Positions 45,118 to 55,111 are shown, counted from the stretch's first letter. The stretch is 64,000 bases of DNA from Roseovarius litoreus (GCF_900142765.1 NZ_FRCB01000001.1:558001-622000), one strand, 5' to 3'. Notes: generated by a model from the letters alone, not told the origin. Program-made: numbers and translations.

Positions 45118-45302
45118 AACGTGGCCCCCACATCCACACTGACGGTCCCGCTGATCCACTTGGTCCCGACCGCGCCGTTCACGCCGCGCTCACCGACACC
45201 CACATTGGCCTTCGCCGTGGGGCGGATCGGCTCGCCATCCGCGCCACAGCCCGCAAGGGCCGCCATCGCGGTCAGCGCCAGAACTGCACCGATGCGTGTC
45301 AT
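45114..45302 (-). CDS. Small lipoprotein downstream of argH
   Basis: 62-residue lipoprotein precursor. The signal [19 protein letters not shown] ends in the lipobox LAGC with Cys19 as the lipidated residue. The mature 44-residue peptide is Gly/Val-rich ([15 protein letters not shown]). The ATG overlaps the argH stop by 4 bp and the stop overlaps the DUF2834 start, so it is coupled on both sides. I recall a small lipoprotein in this position in other Rhodobacterales. Function unknown. Confidence 0.75.
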   Translation of the reverse strand: MTRIGAVLALTAMAALAGCGADGEPIRPTAKANVGVGERGVNGAVGTKWISGTVSVDVGATF

Positions 45303-46690
45303 TCCAAAATCTCCTTCCAGCGTGCGATCTGCGCGCGCACCTGCTCGGGGGCGGTTCCGCCATAGCTCATCCGTGACGCCACCGAATTGTGCACGCCCAG
45401 AACATCATAGACCGATGCATCGATTTCTCCATGCACCGATTGCATCTCCTCAAGGCTCAACTCCGGCAGGTCGCAGCCCTTGCGCTCGGCCATCGCCACC
45501 AGACTGCCCGTCACGTGATGCGCCTCGCGGAAGGGCATCCCCAGAACCCGCACCAGCCAATCCGCCAGATCGGTTGCCGTGCTGAACCCGGCACCCGCCG
45601 CCGCCTCCAGTGCTGCGCGCTGCGGGACCATGTCGCGCACCATGCCATCCATCGCGGCCAGCGCCAGCATCAGGTTGTCCGCCGCGTCAAAGACCTGCTC
45701 CTTGTCCTCCTGCATGTCCTTGGAATAGGCCAGCGGCAGCCCCTTCATCACCATCATCAACGCCACGTTCGCCCCGAAAATGCGCCCCACCTTGGCGCGG
45801 ATCAGCTCCGCCGCGTCGGGGTTCTTCTTCTGCGGCATGATGCTCGACCCGGTCGAAAACCGGTCACTCAGCGCCACGAAGCGAAACTGCGCCGACGACC
45901 AGATCACCAGCTCTTCGGCAAAGCGGCTCAGATGCATCGCACAGATGCTGGCCGCCCCCAGAAACTCCAGCGCGAAATCCCGGTCGCTCACCGCATCCAG
46001 CGAATTCGCCGCAGGCCGGTCAAAGCCCAGCGCCTTCGCGGTCATCTCGCGGTCAATGGGAAACGACGTCCCCGCCAGCGCCGCGGCTCCCAACGGGCAT
46101 TCGTTCATCCTCTCGCGCGCATCCCGCACCCGGCCCAGATCGCGGCCGAACATCTCGACATAGGCCATCATGTGATGCCCCCATGTCACAGGCTGCGCGG
46201 TCTGCAGATGGGTGAAGCCCGGCATCACCCAATCCGCCCCCGCCTCGGCCTGCACCAGCAGCGCCCGGATCAGCGACAGCAACCCGGCCTCCGCCGCATC
46301 CAGCTGATCGCGCACCCACAGCTTGAAATCCGTCGCCACCTGATCGTTGCGCGACCGCCCCGTATGCAGCCGCCCCGCAGGCTCGCCCACCACCTCCTTG
46401 AGCCGCGCCTCCACATTCATGTGGATATCCTCCAGCGCGGTGGAAAATTCGAACCGCCCCTCCTCGATCTCTGACAAGACCGTGAGCAGCCCTTCCCTCA
46501 TCGCCTCGGCATCACTATCACTAATGATGCCCGTCGCTGCCAGCATCGCGGCATGGGCGCGCGAGCCGGCGATATCCTGGGCCGCCAACCGCTTGTCGAA
46601 CCCGATCGAGGCATTGATCGCCTCCATGATCGCGTCCGGCCCGGCGGCAAAGCGGCCGCCCCACATCTGGTTCGAGGTCGTGTCTGTCAT
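45299..46690 (-). CDS. argH: Argininosuccinate lyase
   Basis: 463-residue member of the fumarase/aspartase superfamily that splits argininosuccinate to arginine and fumarate. It starts [19 protein letters not shown], carries [12 protein letters not shown], the [13 protein letters not shown] segment with the catalytic His, and the superfamily signature [15 protein letters not shown] holding the catalytic Ser. Complete length. It is the first gene of the unit continuing through the lipoprotein and DUF2834. Its ATG lies only 22 bp from that of the divergent TlpA gene, so at least one of the two promoters must lie inside the opposite coding sequence. Confidence 0.97.
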   Translation of the reverse strand: MTDTTSNQMWGGRFAAGPDAIMEAINASIGFDKRLAAQDIAGSRAHAAMLAATGIISDSDAEAMREGLLTVLSEIEEGRFEFSTALEDIHMNVEARLKEVVGEPAGRLHTGRSRNDQVATDFKLWVRDQLDAAEAGLLSLIRALLVQAEAGADWVMPGFTHLQTAQPVTWGHHMMAYVEMFGRDLGRVRDARERMNECPLGAAALAGTSFPIDREMTAKALGFDRPAANSLDAVSDRDFALEFLGAASICAMHLSRFAEELVIWSSAQFRFVALSDRFSTGSSIMPQKKNPDAAELIRAKVGRIFGANVALMMVMKGLPLAYSKDMQEDKEQVFDAADNLMLALAAMDGMVRDMVPQRAALEAAAGAGFSTATDLADWLVRVLGMPFREAHHVTGSLVAMAERKGCDLPELSLEEMQSVHGEIDASVYDVLGVHNSVASRMSYGGTAPEQVRAQIARWKEILE

Positions 46691-46712
46691 GTCTCAGCCC
46701 TTCGGAGGGAAA

Positions 46713-47291
46713 ATGAAGATAATTCGTTGCTGCATCCTTTATATGGCGCTCGCACTCGGTGCAAACGGCGCAATGGCCGATATGACCGCCGATCTGTCCG
46801 AGATCGCCGCCCTGCGCGACGGCGACATGAAGAAACTCAACTTCCATTCCGAACCGCAGCCCGTCTCGCAAATCCCCTTCACCCGGCAGGACGGCACCAC
46901 GGGTACGCTCGCCGACTACCAGGGCAAGCATATCGTGCTGAACTTCTGGGCCACATGGTGCGCGCCCTGCCGCAAGGAAATGCCCATGCTCTCCGAGCTG
47001 CAGACCGAGCTTGGCGGCGACGCGTTCGAGGTGGTCACGCTGGCCACGGGCCGCAACGCGCCTCCCGCCATGAAGAAATTCTTTGACGAGATCGGCGTCG
47101 ACAACCTGCCGCTGCACCGCGACCCGCAAAGCGCCATCGCCCGTGAAATGGGCGTGTTCGGCCTGCCGATCACCGTGATCCTGACCCCCGAAGGTCAGGA
47201 AATCGCCCGCCTGCAGGGCGATGCCCACTGGAACTCCGACAGCGCCAAGGCGATCCTTCGGGCGCTCATCGACGGCGCGGCTGGCGGCTGA
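46713..47291 (+). CDS. TlpA-like thiol:disulfide interchange protein
   Basis: 192-residue periplasmic thioredoxin-fold protein. A signal peptide (MKIIRCCILYMALALGANGAMA) precedes a TlpA/ResA-type domain with the redox motif WCAPC (Cys83 and Cys86) in NFWATWCAPCRKEMP and the cis-proline loop FGLPITVIL. Such proteins reduce apocytochrome cysteines or copper-site cysteines during oxidase assembly. GGAGGG lies properly before the ATG at 46713. It is divergent from argH and lies 128 bp before the quinol oxidase genes, so a link to oxidase or cytochrome assembly is possible but unproven. Confidence 0.9.
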   Translation: MKIIRCCILYMALALGANGAMADMTADLSEIAALRDGDMKKLNFHSEPQPVSQIPFTRQDGTTGTLADYQGKHIVLNFWATWCAPCRKEMPMLSELQTELGGDAFEVVTLATGRNAPPAMKKFFDEIGVDNLPLHRDPQSAIAREMGVFGLPITVILTPEGQEIARLQGDAHWNSDSAKAILRALIDGAAGG

Positions 47292-47419
47292 CGCCGGGCC
47301 CGCACCTGACGCCGCTTCCGCCGCCATGGCCTCAGTGCGGCGGCTGCGCGCACCCCCTTACCGCGGATGGCTCACCCGCTAAATGAAGGTTCAAGAGTAA
47401 CCTTTACCCGGAGAGCCCC

Positions 47420-48802
47420 ATGGAAGCCCTGCTTCTGTCGCGCGTTCAATTTGCGGCCAATATCTCGTTTCACATCCTGTTTCCGACGATCACGATCGCG
47501 CTCGGCTGGGTGCTCTTGTTCTTCCGCTATCGCTTCGCCCGCACGGGCGAACGCAAATGGTGGGACGCCTATATGTTTTGGGTCAAGGTCTTTGCCCTGT
47601 CCTTCGCGCTTGGCGTGGTGTCGGGCATTACAATGTCGTTCCAGTTCGGCACGAACTGGCCGGGCTTCATGGAAACCGTGGGCAATGTCGCCGGGCCGCT
47701 ACTCGCCTACGAGGTGCTGACCGCCTTCTTCCTCGAAGCGGTGTTCCTCGGCATCATGCTTTTTGGCGCCTCCCGTGTTCCGGGCTGGCTGCATATCACC
47801 GCCACCTTCCTCGTCGCCTTCGGCACCACCATGAGCGCGTTCTGGATTCTCGTGCTCAACAGCTGGATGCACACGCCCGCAGGGTTCGAACTGCGTGATG
47901 GGATCGTGCATGCGACCGACTGGATGGCGATCATCTTCAACCCGTCGATGCCCTATCGCCTCGCCCATATGCTGCTGGCCTCGGGCCTGACCGTGGCGTT
48001 CCTCATCGTCGGGATCGTGGCCTTCCGCCGCCTTCTCGGCGACCGGAGCGAAACATCGGCAACACAGCTTCGCTTCGGTCTGGTGCTTGGCGCCGTGCTG
48101 ATCCCGCTGCAGATCCTCATGGGTGACCTGCATGGCCTGAACACGCTGGAACACCAGCCGCAAAAGGTCGCCGCGATGGAAGGCAACTGGGAAACCGGGC
48201 CGAACGTGCCGCTCGTCCTCTTTGCGCTGCCCGACGAGGTCGCCCGCGAAAACCGGTTCGAGATCGCCATTCCCAACGGCGCCAGCCTGATTCTCAAGCA
48301 TTCCGCCGATGGGGTCGTGCCCGGACTGAACGATTTCGTGGCCGAGGATGGCACCGTTCTGCACCCGCCCGTGGCGCCTGTATTCTGGTCCTTCCGGGTG
48401 ATGGTCGCCACCGGCATGGCCATGCTGGCACTCAGCTGGGCGGGTCTGGTGCTGCTGCGCCGCCGTGGCGCGCATAACCTGCCCAAACCCTTCCTCTACG
48501 CCGGCGTCGCGATGACCTTCTCGGGCTGGGTCGCCACCCTTGCGGGCTGGTATACCACCGAAATCGGCCGTCAGCCGTGGCTGGTTCAGGGCGTGCTCAG
48601 CACCGAAGCCGCCGTGGGTGATGTCGCGGCACCGATGGTTCTTGGATCGCTGATCACCTATCTGGTCGTCTACGCCGTCCTGCTGCTGGCCTATATCGGG
48701 GTTCTGTTGCACCTCGCCCGCCGGGCAGCGCGTGGGGATACGCCGGTGCGCGAAGAACCCCGCCGCCCGTCCGAAGCTCAGGCCGCGATGCCTGCGGAGT
48801 AG
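47420..48802 (+). CDS. cydA: Cytochrome bd-type quinol oxidase subunit I
   Basis: 460-residue CydA/CioA, the heme-bearing subunit of the bd-type terminal oxidase that reduces O2 with quinol. N-terminal His18 in FAANISFHILFPT matches the high-spin heme ligand. The GDLHGLNTLEHQPQKVAAMEGNW segment carries the heme/quinol-side residues, and the family motif GRQPW is present (IGRQPWLVQG). The Q-loop is short, so this is the CIO-like, short-Q-loop class. GGAG lies 7 nt before the ATG. cydB follows after 4 bp. No cydX-like small gene or cydDC genes are nearby. Confidence 0.96.
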   Translation: MEALLLSRVQFAANISFHILFPTITIALGWVLLFFRYRFARTGERKWWDAYMFWVKVFALSFALGVVSGITMSFQFGTNWPGFMETVGNVAGPLLAYEVLTAFFLEAVFLGIMLFGASRVPGWLHITATFLVAFGTTMSAFWILVLNSWMHTPAGFELRDGIVHATDWMAIIFNPSMPYRLAHMLLASGLTVAFLIVGIVAFRRLLGDRSETSATQLRFGLVLGAVLIPLQILMGDLHGLNTLEHQPQKVAAMEGNWETGPNVPLVLFALPDEVARENRFEIAIPNGASLILKHSADGVVPGLNDFVAEDGTVLHPPVAPVFWSFRVMVATGMAMLALSWAGLVLLRRRGAHNLPKPFLYAGVAMTFSGWVATLAGWYTTEIGRQPWLVQGVLSTEAAVGDVAAPMVLGSLITYLVVYAVLLLAYIGVLLHLARRAARGDTPVREEPRRPSEAQAAMPAE

Positions 48803-48806
48803 AGAT

Positions 48807-49808
48807 ATGATCCTCGACGCAACCACCCTGCCGCTGATCTTCGTGACCCTGATGGGCCTGTCGATCCTGCTTTACGTCATTCTCGACGGGTTCGATCTGG
48901 GCGTGGGGCTGTTGATGCCCTTCGCCACCCCCGACGAACGCGACCGCATGATCGCCTCGATCGGTCCGTTCTGGGACGCGAACGAAACATGGCTCGTGCT
49001 GGCGATCGGGCTTTTGCTGGTGGCCTTTCCCGCCGCCCATGGCACGATCCTCACGGCGCTCTACCTGCCCGTGACCGTCATGCTGATCGGCCTGATCCTG
49101 CGTGGCGTCGCGTTCGAGTTCCGTGCCAAGGCGCCCCGCACCCAGAAACCATGGTGGGATCGGGCCTTTTTCGCCGGAAGCTTGATGACCGCGCTCTCGC
49201 AAGGCTTCATGCTTGGCATCTACATCCTCGGTCTGCGTTGGACATGGGCCAGCGTGACCTTCGCCCTGCTGACCGCAGGCGCCCTGACCGTCGCCTACAG
49301 CTTCATCGGGGCGGCCTGGACCATCCTCAAGACCGACGGCGCGCTCCAGACCAAGGCGGTCCGTTGGGCGCGCGGCGGCATTTGGGGCGTGGTGCTTGGC
49401 ATGGGGTCGGTCTCGCTGGCCACGCCGCTCACCTCGGACCGGATCATGGACAAATGGTTCGGCTTCCCCGAAATCGTGCTGCTGGCCCCCCTGCCGCTCT
49501 GTTCTCTGGCACTGATCGTGATGCTCTGGGTATCGCTGCGCAACCTGCCCTCGGCCAATGACCGGTTCGCATGGCTGCCCTTCGTGGGCGCGATCGGGCT
49601 GATGGCGCTTGGCTTTGCCGGGATGGCCTACAGCTTCTATCCCTACATCGTGCCCGAACAGATGGTCCTCTATGACGCCGCCGCCGCACCCGAAAGCCTG
49701 CGCATCATCTTCTACGGCGCGCTGGTCGTGATCCCGGTGATCCTCGCCTACACGGTGCTGGCCTATGTGATCTTCCGGGGCAAGGCGACGCAGCTCAGCT
49801 ACGACTGA
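48807..49808 (+). CDS. cydB: Cytochrome bd-type quinol oxidase subunit II
   Basis: 333-residue CydB with about nine transmembrane helices. The N-terminal helix LMGLSILLYVILDGFDLGVG carries the family Asp-Gly-Phe-Asp motif, followed by SIGPFWDANETWLVLA and RGVAFEFRAK. Length matches CioB-type subunits. Start ATG at 48807 gives MILDATTLPLIF; an in-frame upstream ATG overlaps cydA and is not needed. A hairpin (49814-49836) and then the 84-bp repeat element lie after the stop. Confidence 0.96.
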   Translation: MILDATTLPLIFVTLMGLSILLYVILDGFDLGVGLLMPFATPDERDRMIASIGPFWDANETWLVLAIGLLLVAFPAAHGTILTALYLPVTVMLIGLILRGVAFEFRAKAPRTQKPWWDRAFFAGSLMTALSQGFMLGIYILGLRWTWASVTFALLTAGALTVAYSFIGAAWTILKTDGALQTKAVRWARGGIWGVVLGMGSVSLATPLTSDRIMDKWFGFPEIVLLAPLPLCSLALIVMLWVSLRNLPSANDRFAWLPFVGAIGLMALGFAGMAYSFYPYIVPEQMVLYDAAAAPESLRIIFYGALVVIPVILAYTVLAYVIFRGKATQLSYD

Positions 49809-49813
49809 TCCAG

Positions 49814-49842
49814 CCCCGGGCACGGCCTGTCCGGGGTCATTT
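49814..49842 (+). terminator. Probable terminator after cydAB
   Basis: CCCCGGGCA (49814-49822) pairs with TGTCCGGGG (49828-49836) with one G-T wobble and a 5-nt loop, followed by TCATTT. The T-tract is poor; the stem begins 5 bp after the cydB stop. Confidence 0.55.
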
Positions 49843-49922
49843 GTGTACGGAAGGGACACAAATCGCGGGCAGCAGGCCGCGTTTCGTCCTGAACGCGTGT
49901 AGGTTTCGTACAATTCGTACAC
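49839..49922 (+). repeat. 84-bp dispersed repeat element, copy 1
   Basis: Copy 1 of an element found again, inverted, at 56350-56433. It begins with a hairpin, ATTTGTGT (49839-49846) and ACACAAAT (49856-49863), and contains a 31-bp core (49881-49911) identical in both copies. Its ends form an 8-bp inverted repeat (TTGTGTAC at 49841, GTACACAA at 49917). It lies between cydB and ttcA and has no coding capacity of its own. Confidence 0.75.
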
Positions 49923-49967
49923 AACGCGGGCCTTGCCGGATGGCCCTGAATTGCCTAAAGCGGCAGC

Positions 49968-50837
49968 ATGTTGGACGACGCAAAAGACATCCACCCACTC
50001 TTTGCCGGTGCCCCCTCGGGCACCGAGTTCAAAAAGCTGCGCAAACGCATCGTCCGCCAGACCCGCGAAGCGATCGAGCAGTTCGGCATGATCGAAAAAG
50101 GCGCCCGCTGGCTGGTCTGTCTTTCCGGCGGCAAGGACAGCTACACGCTCCTTGCGGTGCTGCACGAATTGAAGTGGCGCGGCCTTTTGCCCGTTGATTT
50201 ATTGGCCTGCAACCTCGATCAGGGCCAACCGGGCTTCCCCGCCACGGTGCTGCCCGAGTTCCTCGAAAAGATGGGCGTGCCCCACCGGATCGAGTATCAG
50301 GACACCTATTCCGTCGTGGTCGACAAGGTGCCGCAGGGCCGGACTTATTGCGCCCTGTGCTCCCGCCTCCGGCGTGGCCACCTCTATCGCATCGCCCGCG
50401 AAGAAGGCTGCTCGGCGGTCGTTCTGGGCCACCACCGCGACGATATCCTCGAAACCTTTTTCATGAACCTCTTCCACGGCGGCCGCCTCGCCACCATGCC
50501 CCCCAAGCTCTTGAACGAGGAAGGCGATGTTTTCGTCTACCGCCCGCTGTCTTTCGTAGCCGAGGTGGATTGCGAGAAGTTCGCGAATTCAATGGGTTAC
50601 CCCATAATTCCCTGTGATCTCTGCGGCTCTCAGGACGGGCTTCAACGCCAGCAGGTCAAGCGGATTCTGGACGGTTGGGAGGCCAATTCACCCGGTCGCA
50701 GACAGGTGATGTTCCGCGCGCTGATGAACGCACGGCCCTCGCATCTTCTGGACCCCGGCCTGTTCGACTTCGCCGGGCTGACCCGTGGCACCCCTCCCGT
50801 AGACGGCAATCCCGACGCCCTTCCGCGCCTCCGTTAA
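49968..50837 (+). CDS. ttcA: tRNA 2-thiocytidine(32) synthetase TtcA
   Basis: 289-residue PP-loop ATPase that thiolates cytidine 32 of tRNA with an iron-sulfur cluster. The PP-loop SGGKDS is at 53-58. Two Cys pairs, CALC (Cys128, Cys131) and CDLC (Cys216, Cys219), match the cluster/catalytic cysteines of the family, and [20 protein letters not shown] is the TtcA signature. Complete. It lies 118 bp upstream of yidC, in the place where many bacteria have rnpA-yidD. The region 49809-49967 before it contains the dispersed repeat, so its promoter is within or after that element. Confidence 0.95.
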   Translation: MLDDAKDIHPLFAGAPSGTEFKKLRKRIVRQTREAIEQFGMIEKGARWLVCLSGGKDSYTLLAVLHELKWRGLLPVDLLACNLDQGQPGFPATVLPEFLEKMGVPHRIEYQDTYSVVVDKVPQGRTYCALCSRLRRGHLYRIAREEGCSAVVLGHHRDDILETFFMNLFHGGRLATMPPKLLNEEGDVFVYRPLSFVAEVDCEKFANSMGYPIIPCDLCGSQDGLQRQQVKRILDGWEANSPGRRQVMFRALMNARPSHLLDPGLFDFAGLTRGTPPVDGNPDALPRLR

Positions 50838-50955
50838 GCGCCAGACCCGCTCTGCGCCCAGACAACGCAGCCGGTTTTCGGTGAATCCCCTTGACGTTTG
50901 GCCCCGCACTCTGTTGAACCGCCTTGACTGAAAACAGGATGGGTGGCCCCCTGCG

Positions 50956-52770
50956 ATGGACGATCAGAACAAGAACCTCATTCTTGCGACCGCACTGAGC
51001 TTTGTCGTCATTCTGGTGTGGTTCGTGCTTTTCCCACCGCCCGAACCGCCCCAGCAGGATGCCACGACGCCTGAAGCGGTCTCGCAGGTCGATGGCAGCG
51101 CCACCGCGCCCCTGACCGCCACAGCACCCGCGACGGGCGCCACCGCAGGCACGCCCGCACCCGAGGCCGAAGAACCCGAGGCGCCCCGCGTGGCGATCTC
51201 CACGCCCAGCCTTGACGGGTCGATCTCGCTCAAAGGCGGTCGCATCGATCAGCTGTCGTTGAAAAACTACCGCGAGACGCTCGAGCCGGGATCGGACACC
51301 GTCACGCTCTTGTCGCCGGTCGGCACCGATAGCGCATACTACGCCTTGTTCGGCTGGGCCCCGGGTCAGGGCCTGACAGCCGAGACGGTGCCGGGCGCCA
51401 ACACCGTCTGGCAAGTCGAATCCGGCGATCAGCTGTCGCCGGAAACGCCTGTCACCCTAATCTGGGACAACCAGCAGGGCCTGACATTCCGCCGCGAGAT
51501 CAGCGTTGATGACAAGTTCATGTTCACCGTCACCCAAAGCGTCGAGAATACCGGCGCCGACACCCCGTCGCTGGCGCCTTACGGCATTCTGGCGCGGCAT
51601 GGTGAACCGGAAGGCCTCAAGAACTTCTTCATTCTCCACGAAGGCGGCATCCGCATGGTCGATGGCCAGTTGTCCGAGATCGACTACGACGATTTCGAAC
51701 CGGCCTCGAACCACGAAACGCTCACCGTGAACGAAAGCGGCTGGACCGGGTTCACCGACCATTACTGGATGACCACGCTGATCCCGAGTTCGGCTGGCGC
51801 GCAGGTCACAACCTTTCAGGACACGCGCCGCAACATCTATCAGACCACGGTTCGCAAGAACACCGAAACGGTGGCACCGGGCCAGAGCGCAGCTGTGACG
51901 ACGCGGCTCTTTGCCGGGGCCAAGGAATGGGAAACCATCCGTAACTACCAGAACGAGGATGGCATCGATCGCTTTCTGGATTCGATTGACTGGGGCTGGT
52001 TCTTCTTCCTGACTAAACCGATTTTCGCTGTCCTGCACTGGCTGAACGTGACGCTGGCGGGCATGGGAATCGCCGGTTCCATGGGGTGGGCGATCATCGG
52101 TCTGACCCTGCTTATCAAGGCACTTCTTCTGCCCCTGGCCTACAAGTCCTACGTCTCGATGGCGAAGATGAAGGAACTTCAGCCGCAGATGGAGAAGATC
52201 AAGGAATCCGCCGGCAACGACCGTCAGAAGCTTCAGAAGGAAATGATGGAGCTTTACAAGAAGGAAAAGGTGAACCCGGCTTCGGGCTGTTTGCCGATCC
52301 TCTTGCAGATCCCGATCTTCTTCTCGCTCTACAAGGTGATCTTCGTCACGCTGGAACTGCGGCATGCCCCGTGGATCGGCTGGATCGACGATCTGTCGGC
52401 GCCCGACCCCTCGTCGCTCTATAACCTCTGGGGCATCCTGCCATGGGCCGCGCCCGAGCCCGGCTCGATCATGGCGCTGATCTTCATCGGTATTCTGCCG
52501 CTGCTTCTGGGCATTTCGATGTGGCTTCAGCAAAAGCTGAATCCGGCGCCCACCGATCCGACACAGCAGATGATCTTTGCCTGGATGCCTTGGGTCTTCA
52601 TGTTCATGCTTGGCAGCTTTGCCAGCGGTCTTGTGGTCTACTGGATCGCGAACAACATGATCACCTTTGCTCAGCAATACCTGATCATGCGCTCTCAGGG
52701 CTATAAACCCGACGTCTTGGGGAACATCCTGTCCAGTGTGAAACGCAAGCCCAAGACAGAGAAGAAATGA
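50956..52770 (+). CDS. yidC: Membrane protein insertase YidC
   Basis: 604-residue YidC of the Gram-negative type. The N-terminal transmembrane helix (NLILATALSFVVILVWFVLF) is followed by a Pro/Ala/Thr-rich linker and a large periplasmic beta domain (about 80-360). The conserved C-terminal 60KD_IMP domain has five helices, including KPIFAVLHWLNVTLAGMG and the cytoplasmic hairpin MAKMKELQPQMEKIKE. It ends in a basic tail (VKRKPKTEKK). The stop overlaps the MOSC gene start by 4 bp. Start ATG at 50956 is fixed by the transmembrane N-terminus. Confidence 0.97.
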   Translation: MDDQNKNLILATALSFVVILVWFVLFPPPEPPQQDATTPEAVSQVDGSATAPLTATAPATGATAGTPAPEAEEPEAPRVAISTPSLDGSISLKGGRIDQLSLKNYRETLEPGSDTVTLLSPVGTDSAYYALFGWAPGQGLTAETVPGANTVWQVESGDQLSPETPVTLIWDNQQGLTFRREISVDDKFMFTVTQSVENTGADTPSLAPYGILARHGEPEGLKNFFILHEGGIRMVDGQLSEIDYDDFEPASNHETLTVNESGWTGFTDHYWMTTLIPSSAGAQVTTFQDTRRNIYQTTVRKNTETVAPGQSAAVTTRLFAGAKEWETIRNYQNEDGIDRFLDSIDWGWFFFLTKPIFAVLHWLNVTLAGMGIAGSMGWAIIGLTLLIKALLLPLAYKSYVSMAKMKELQPQMEKIKESAGNDRQKLQKEMMELYKKEKVNPASGCLPILLQIPIFFSLYKVIFVTLELRHAPWIGWIDDLSAPDPSSLYNLWGILPWAAPEPGSIMALIFIGILPLLLGISMWLQQKLNPAPTDPTQQMIFAWMPWVFMFMLGSFASGLVVYWIANNMITFAQQYLIMRSQGYKPDVLGNILSSVKRKPKTEKK

Positions 52771-53513
52771 CAGGGCATGTGACGGCCCTCTGGCGTCACC
52801 CGATAAAGGGGCATGGGCGCGAAGCGATTGACCGCGTCGCGCTGACCGTCGGTCAGACCATTCCGTGGGACAGACGGTGGGCCGTAGCGCATGAACTGGC
52901 CGAGGCGGATGATACCGCGTGGGCGCCCTGCACCAACTTCTCGCGCGGCTCCAAGGTCGCGGCCCTGATGGGCATCAACGCGAGATGCGACGAGGCCGCA
53001 GGAACCGTGACGCTCAGCCATCCGGAGAGGCCGGAGCTGACCTTCGATCCTGACAAGGATGAGCAAAGGTTTCTGGACTGGGTGCGCCCCTTGATGCCTG
53101 ATAATCGCGCGCAATCCACTTGCCTCGTCAGGGTCGAAGGCCGCGGCATGACCGACACCGATTACCCCTCGGTCAGCCTTTTGAACCTTGCTTCCAACGC
53201 CGCCATGAGCGACGCGATGGATCAGGATATCTCGGCGCTGCGCTGGCGGTGCAACATCCATTTCTCGGGTGTCCCGGCATGGGCTGAATTTGACTGGATT
53301 GGCCATACCCTGCGCGTGGGTGATGCGGAACTCCTGGTGCGCGAACGCATTGTGCGCTGTCTTGCGACCACCGCAAATCCCGGCACGGGAGTCCGCGATG
53401 CCGACACGTTGGGCACCTTGAATTCCCGCTTCGGACATCAGGATTTCGGGATCTATGCCGAAGTGACCAAAAGCGGCGGGATCGCGATTGGTGACCAAGT
53501 GGACGTGCTATAA
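52767..53513 (+). CDS. MOSC domain-containing protein
   Basis: 248-residue protein made of an N-terminal beta-barrel-like part (ALWRHPIKGHGREAIDRVAL, as in MOSC_N) and a MOSC domain. CRWRCNIHFSGVPAWAEFDWIG is the region binding the partner, and RCLATTANPGTGVRDADTL contains the conserved Cys (RC) found in MOSC proteins that handle molybdenum cofactor or sulfur. The gene is translationally coupled to yidC and overlaps engB by one base (TAATG), a conserved roseobacter linkage as I recall it. The biological substrate is unknown. Confidence 0.85.
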   Translation: MTGHVTALWRHPIKGHGREAIDRVALTVGQTIPWDRRWAVAHELAEADDTAWAPCTNFSRGSKVAALMGINARCDEAAGTVTLSHPERPELTFDPDKDEQRFLDWVRPLMPDNRAQSTCLVRVEGRGMTDTDYPSVSLLNLASNAAMSDAMDQDISALRWRCNIHFSGVPAWAEFDWIGHTLRVGDAELLVRERIVRCLATTANPGTGVRDADTLGTLNSRFGHQDFGIYAEVTKSGGIAIGDQVDVL

Positions 53514-54163
53514 TGAAACTGCCCTTTCCCCTGATGGATGATCCGGATCCGTTTGCTGCCGAACGCGGACGGTTGCTCTTTGCCGGGCCTGTCGACTTCC
53601 TCAAGGGTGTCGTGGCAATGTCAGGCCTGCCCCCCGCCGACCGGATCGAGGTGTGCTTTGCCGGCCGTTCGAACGTGGGGAAATCCAGCCTTATCAATGC
53701 CCTGACCGGTCGCAAGGCGATAGCACGGGCGTCCAACACACCGGGACGCACACAGGAAATCAATTTCTTTGCTCTTGGCGAGTCGCACTATCTGGTCGAT
53801 CTTCCGGGCTATGGCTATGCCAATGCGCCGCTCGACAAGGTGGCGGCCTGGCAGGCGCTCTTGAAAAAATACCTCTCCGGCCGACAAAGCCTCAGGCGGG
53901 CCTTTGTGCTGATCGACACGCGCCACGGGATCAAGTCCGTGGACGAAGAGATCATGAGCCTTCTGGACAGTTCCGCCGTGACCTTTCAATGCGTGCTGAC
54001 CAAGGCAGACAAGGTCAAGGACAAGGATCGCGAGGCTGTTCTTGAGCAGGTGCGCGCCAAGCTCGCCAAGCATCCGGCGGCCTATCCCGAGATCATCATG
54101 ACATCGTCCGAAAAGGGCGACGGCATCGCCACATTGCGCGCAGTGATTGCCACGCTCGAATAG
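53513..54163 (+). CDS. engB: Ribosome biogenesis GTPase EngB (YihA/YsxC)
   Basis: 216-residue TrmE-Era-EngA-like GTPase needed for 50S subunit assembly. G1 motif GRSNVGKS (51-58), G2 Thr in NTPGRT, G3 DLPGYG (96-101), G4 TKADK, and a G5-like SSEKGDG near the C-terminus. The N-terminal ~25 residues are an extension before the GTPase domain. It shares one base with the MOSC stop, and a 69-bp gap separates it from argB. Confidence 0.96.
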   Translation: MKLPFPLMDDPDPFAAERGRLLFAGPVDFLKGVVAMSGLPPADRIEVCFAGRSNVGKSSLINALTGRKAIARASNTPGRTQEINFFALGESHYLVDLPGYGYANAPLDKVAAWQALLKKYLSGRQSLRRAFVLIDTRHGIKSVDEEIMSLLDSSAVTFQCVLTKADKVKDKDREAVLEQVRAKLAKHPAAYPEIIMTSSEKGDGIATLRAVIATLE

Positions 54164-54232
54164 GCGTGCGCGCAAAATACCTTGAATGGCCGCCCACCTC
54201 CGGGGATAACCCGCAGGACCTAAGGATCACAG

Positions 54233-55099
54233 ATGATGAAGCAACGTGAAATGAACCGCGACTGGATCGCCACTGCCCGCACCTTGTCCGAAGCACTGCC
54301 TTATCTGCAGCGCTATGATGGCTCGATCGTTGTGATCAAGCTGGGTGGCCACGCCATGGGCAGCGATGAGGCGATGGAGACTTTCGCCCGCGATGTGGTG
54401 CTCATGCAGCAGGTGGGCGTCAACCCCGTGATCGTCCATGGCGGCGGGCCGATGATCAACCAAATGCTTGAAAAGCTTGATATAAAATCCGAGTTCGTGA
54501 ACGGCAAGCGCGTGACCGATGAGACGACGATGGAAGTCGTTGAAATGGTGCTGTCGGGCCGTGTGAACAAGCGGATCGTTCAGGCGATCAACGGTCAGGG
54601 TGGCAAGGCCGTTGGCCTGTCGGGCAAGGATGCCGGGCTGATCACATGCGATCCCGCCGATCCGGCTTTGGGGCTGGTCGGTAACCCGACGGAGATCAAT
54701 CCGTCGATCCTTCACACGCTGTTCCGGGACGACGCGATCCCGGTGATCGCACCGCTTGGGGCGGGCAGGAATGGTGAGACCTACAACATCAATGGCGATA
54801 CCGCGGCCGGTGCGATTGCGGCGGCATTAAAGGCCGATCGCCTTCTTTTATTGACCGATATTGACGGTGTGCGTGATGCGACGGGCGAGGTGGTGACCGA
54901 ACTCACCGCAGATCAGATCCGCGAGATGACCCGGGAGGGCGTGATTGCGGGCGGGATGATTCCCAAGACCGAGACGGCGCTGGCGGCGATCGACGGTGGG
55001 GTGCGCGCGGTGGTCATTCTGGACGGGCGGGCGCCGAATGCGGTGTTGCTGGAGCTTTACACAGAACATGGCGCCGGGTCGCTGATCCGAGCGCGCTAG
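54233..55099 (+). CDS. argB: Acetylglutamate kinase
   Basis: 288-residue amino-acid kinase, second step of arginine synthesis. [11 protein letters not shown] supplies the phosphate-binding Lys-Leu-Gly-Gly, [14 protein letters not shown] the acetylglutamate loop, and [10 protein letters not shown] plus [19 protein letters not shown] the nucleotide/substrate sites; LLLTDIDGV is the ATP loop. Length and the N-terminal helix suggest the hexameric arginine-sensitive class. AAGGA lies 8 nt before the ATG at 54233 (a second ATG follows directly). With argH at 45299-46690, two arginine genes are here but not in one operon. Confidence 0.97.
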   Translation: MMKQREMNRDWIATARTLSEALPYLQRYDGSIVVIKLGGHAMGSDEAMETFARDVVLMQQVGVNPVIVHGGGPMINQMLEKLDIKSEFVNGKRVTDETTMEVVEMVLSGRVNKRIVQAINGQGGKAVGLSGKDAGLITCDPADPALGLVGNPTEINPSILHTLFRDDAIPVIAPLGAGRNGETYNINGDTAAGAIAAALKADRLLLLTDIDGVRDATGEVVTELTADQIREMTREGVIAGGMIPKTETALAAIDGGVRAVVILDGRAPNAVLLELYTEHGAGSLIRAR

Positions 55100-55111
55100 G
55101 GGTAAGCCGTG

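Noticed and set aside
50838-50955. Search for rnpA or rpmH next to yidC
   Set aside because: Neither 49809-49967 nor 50838-50955 has room or a frame for RnpA or RpmH; ttcA occupies the position.
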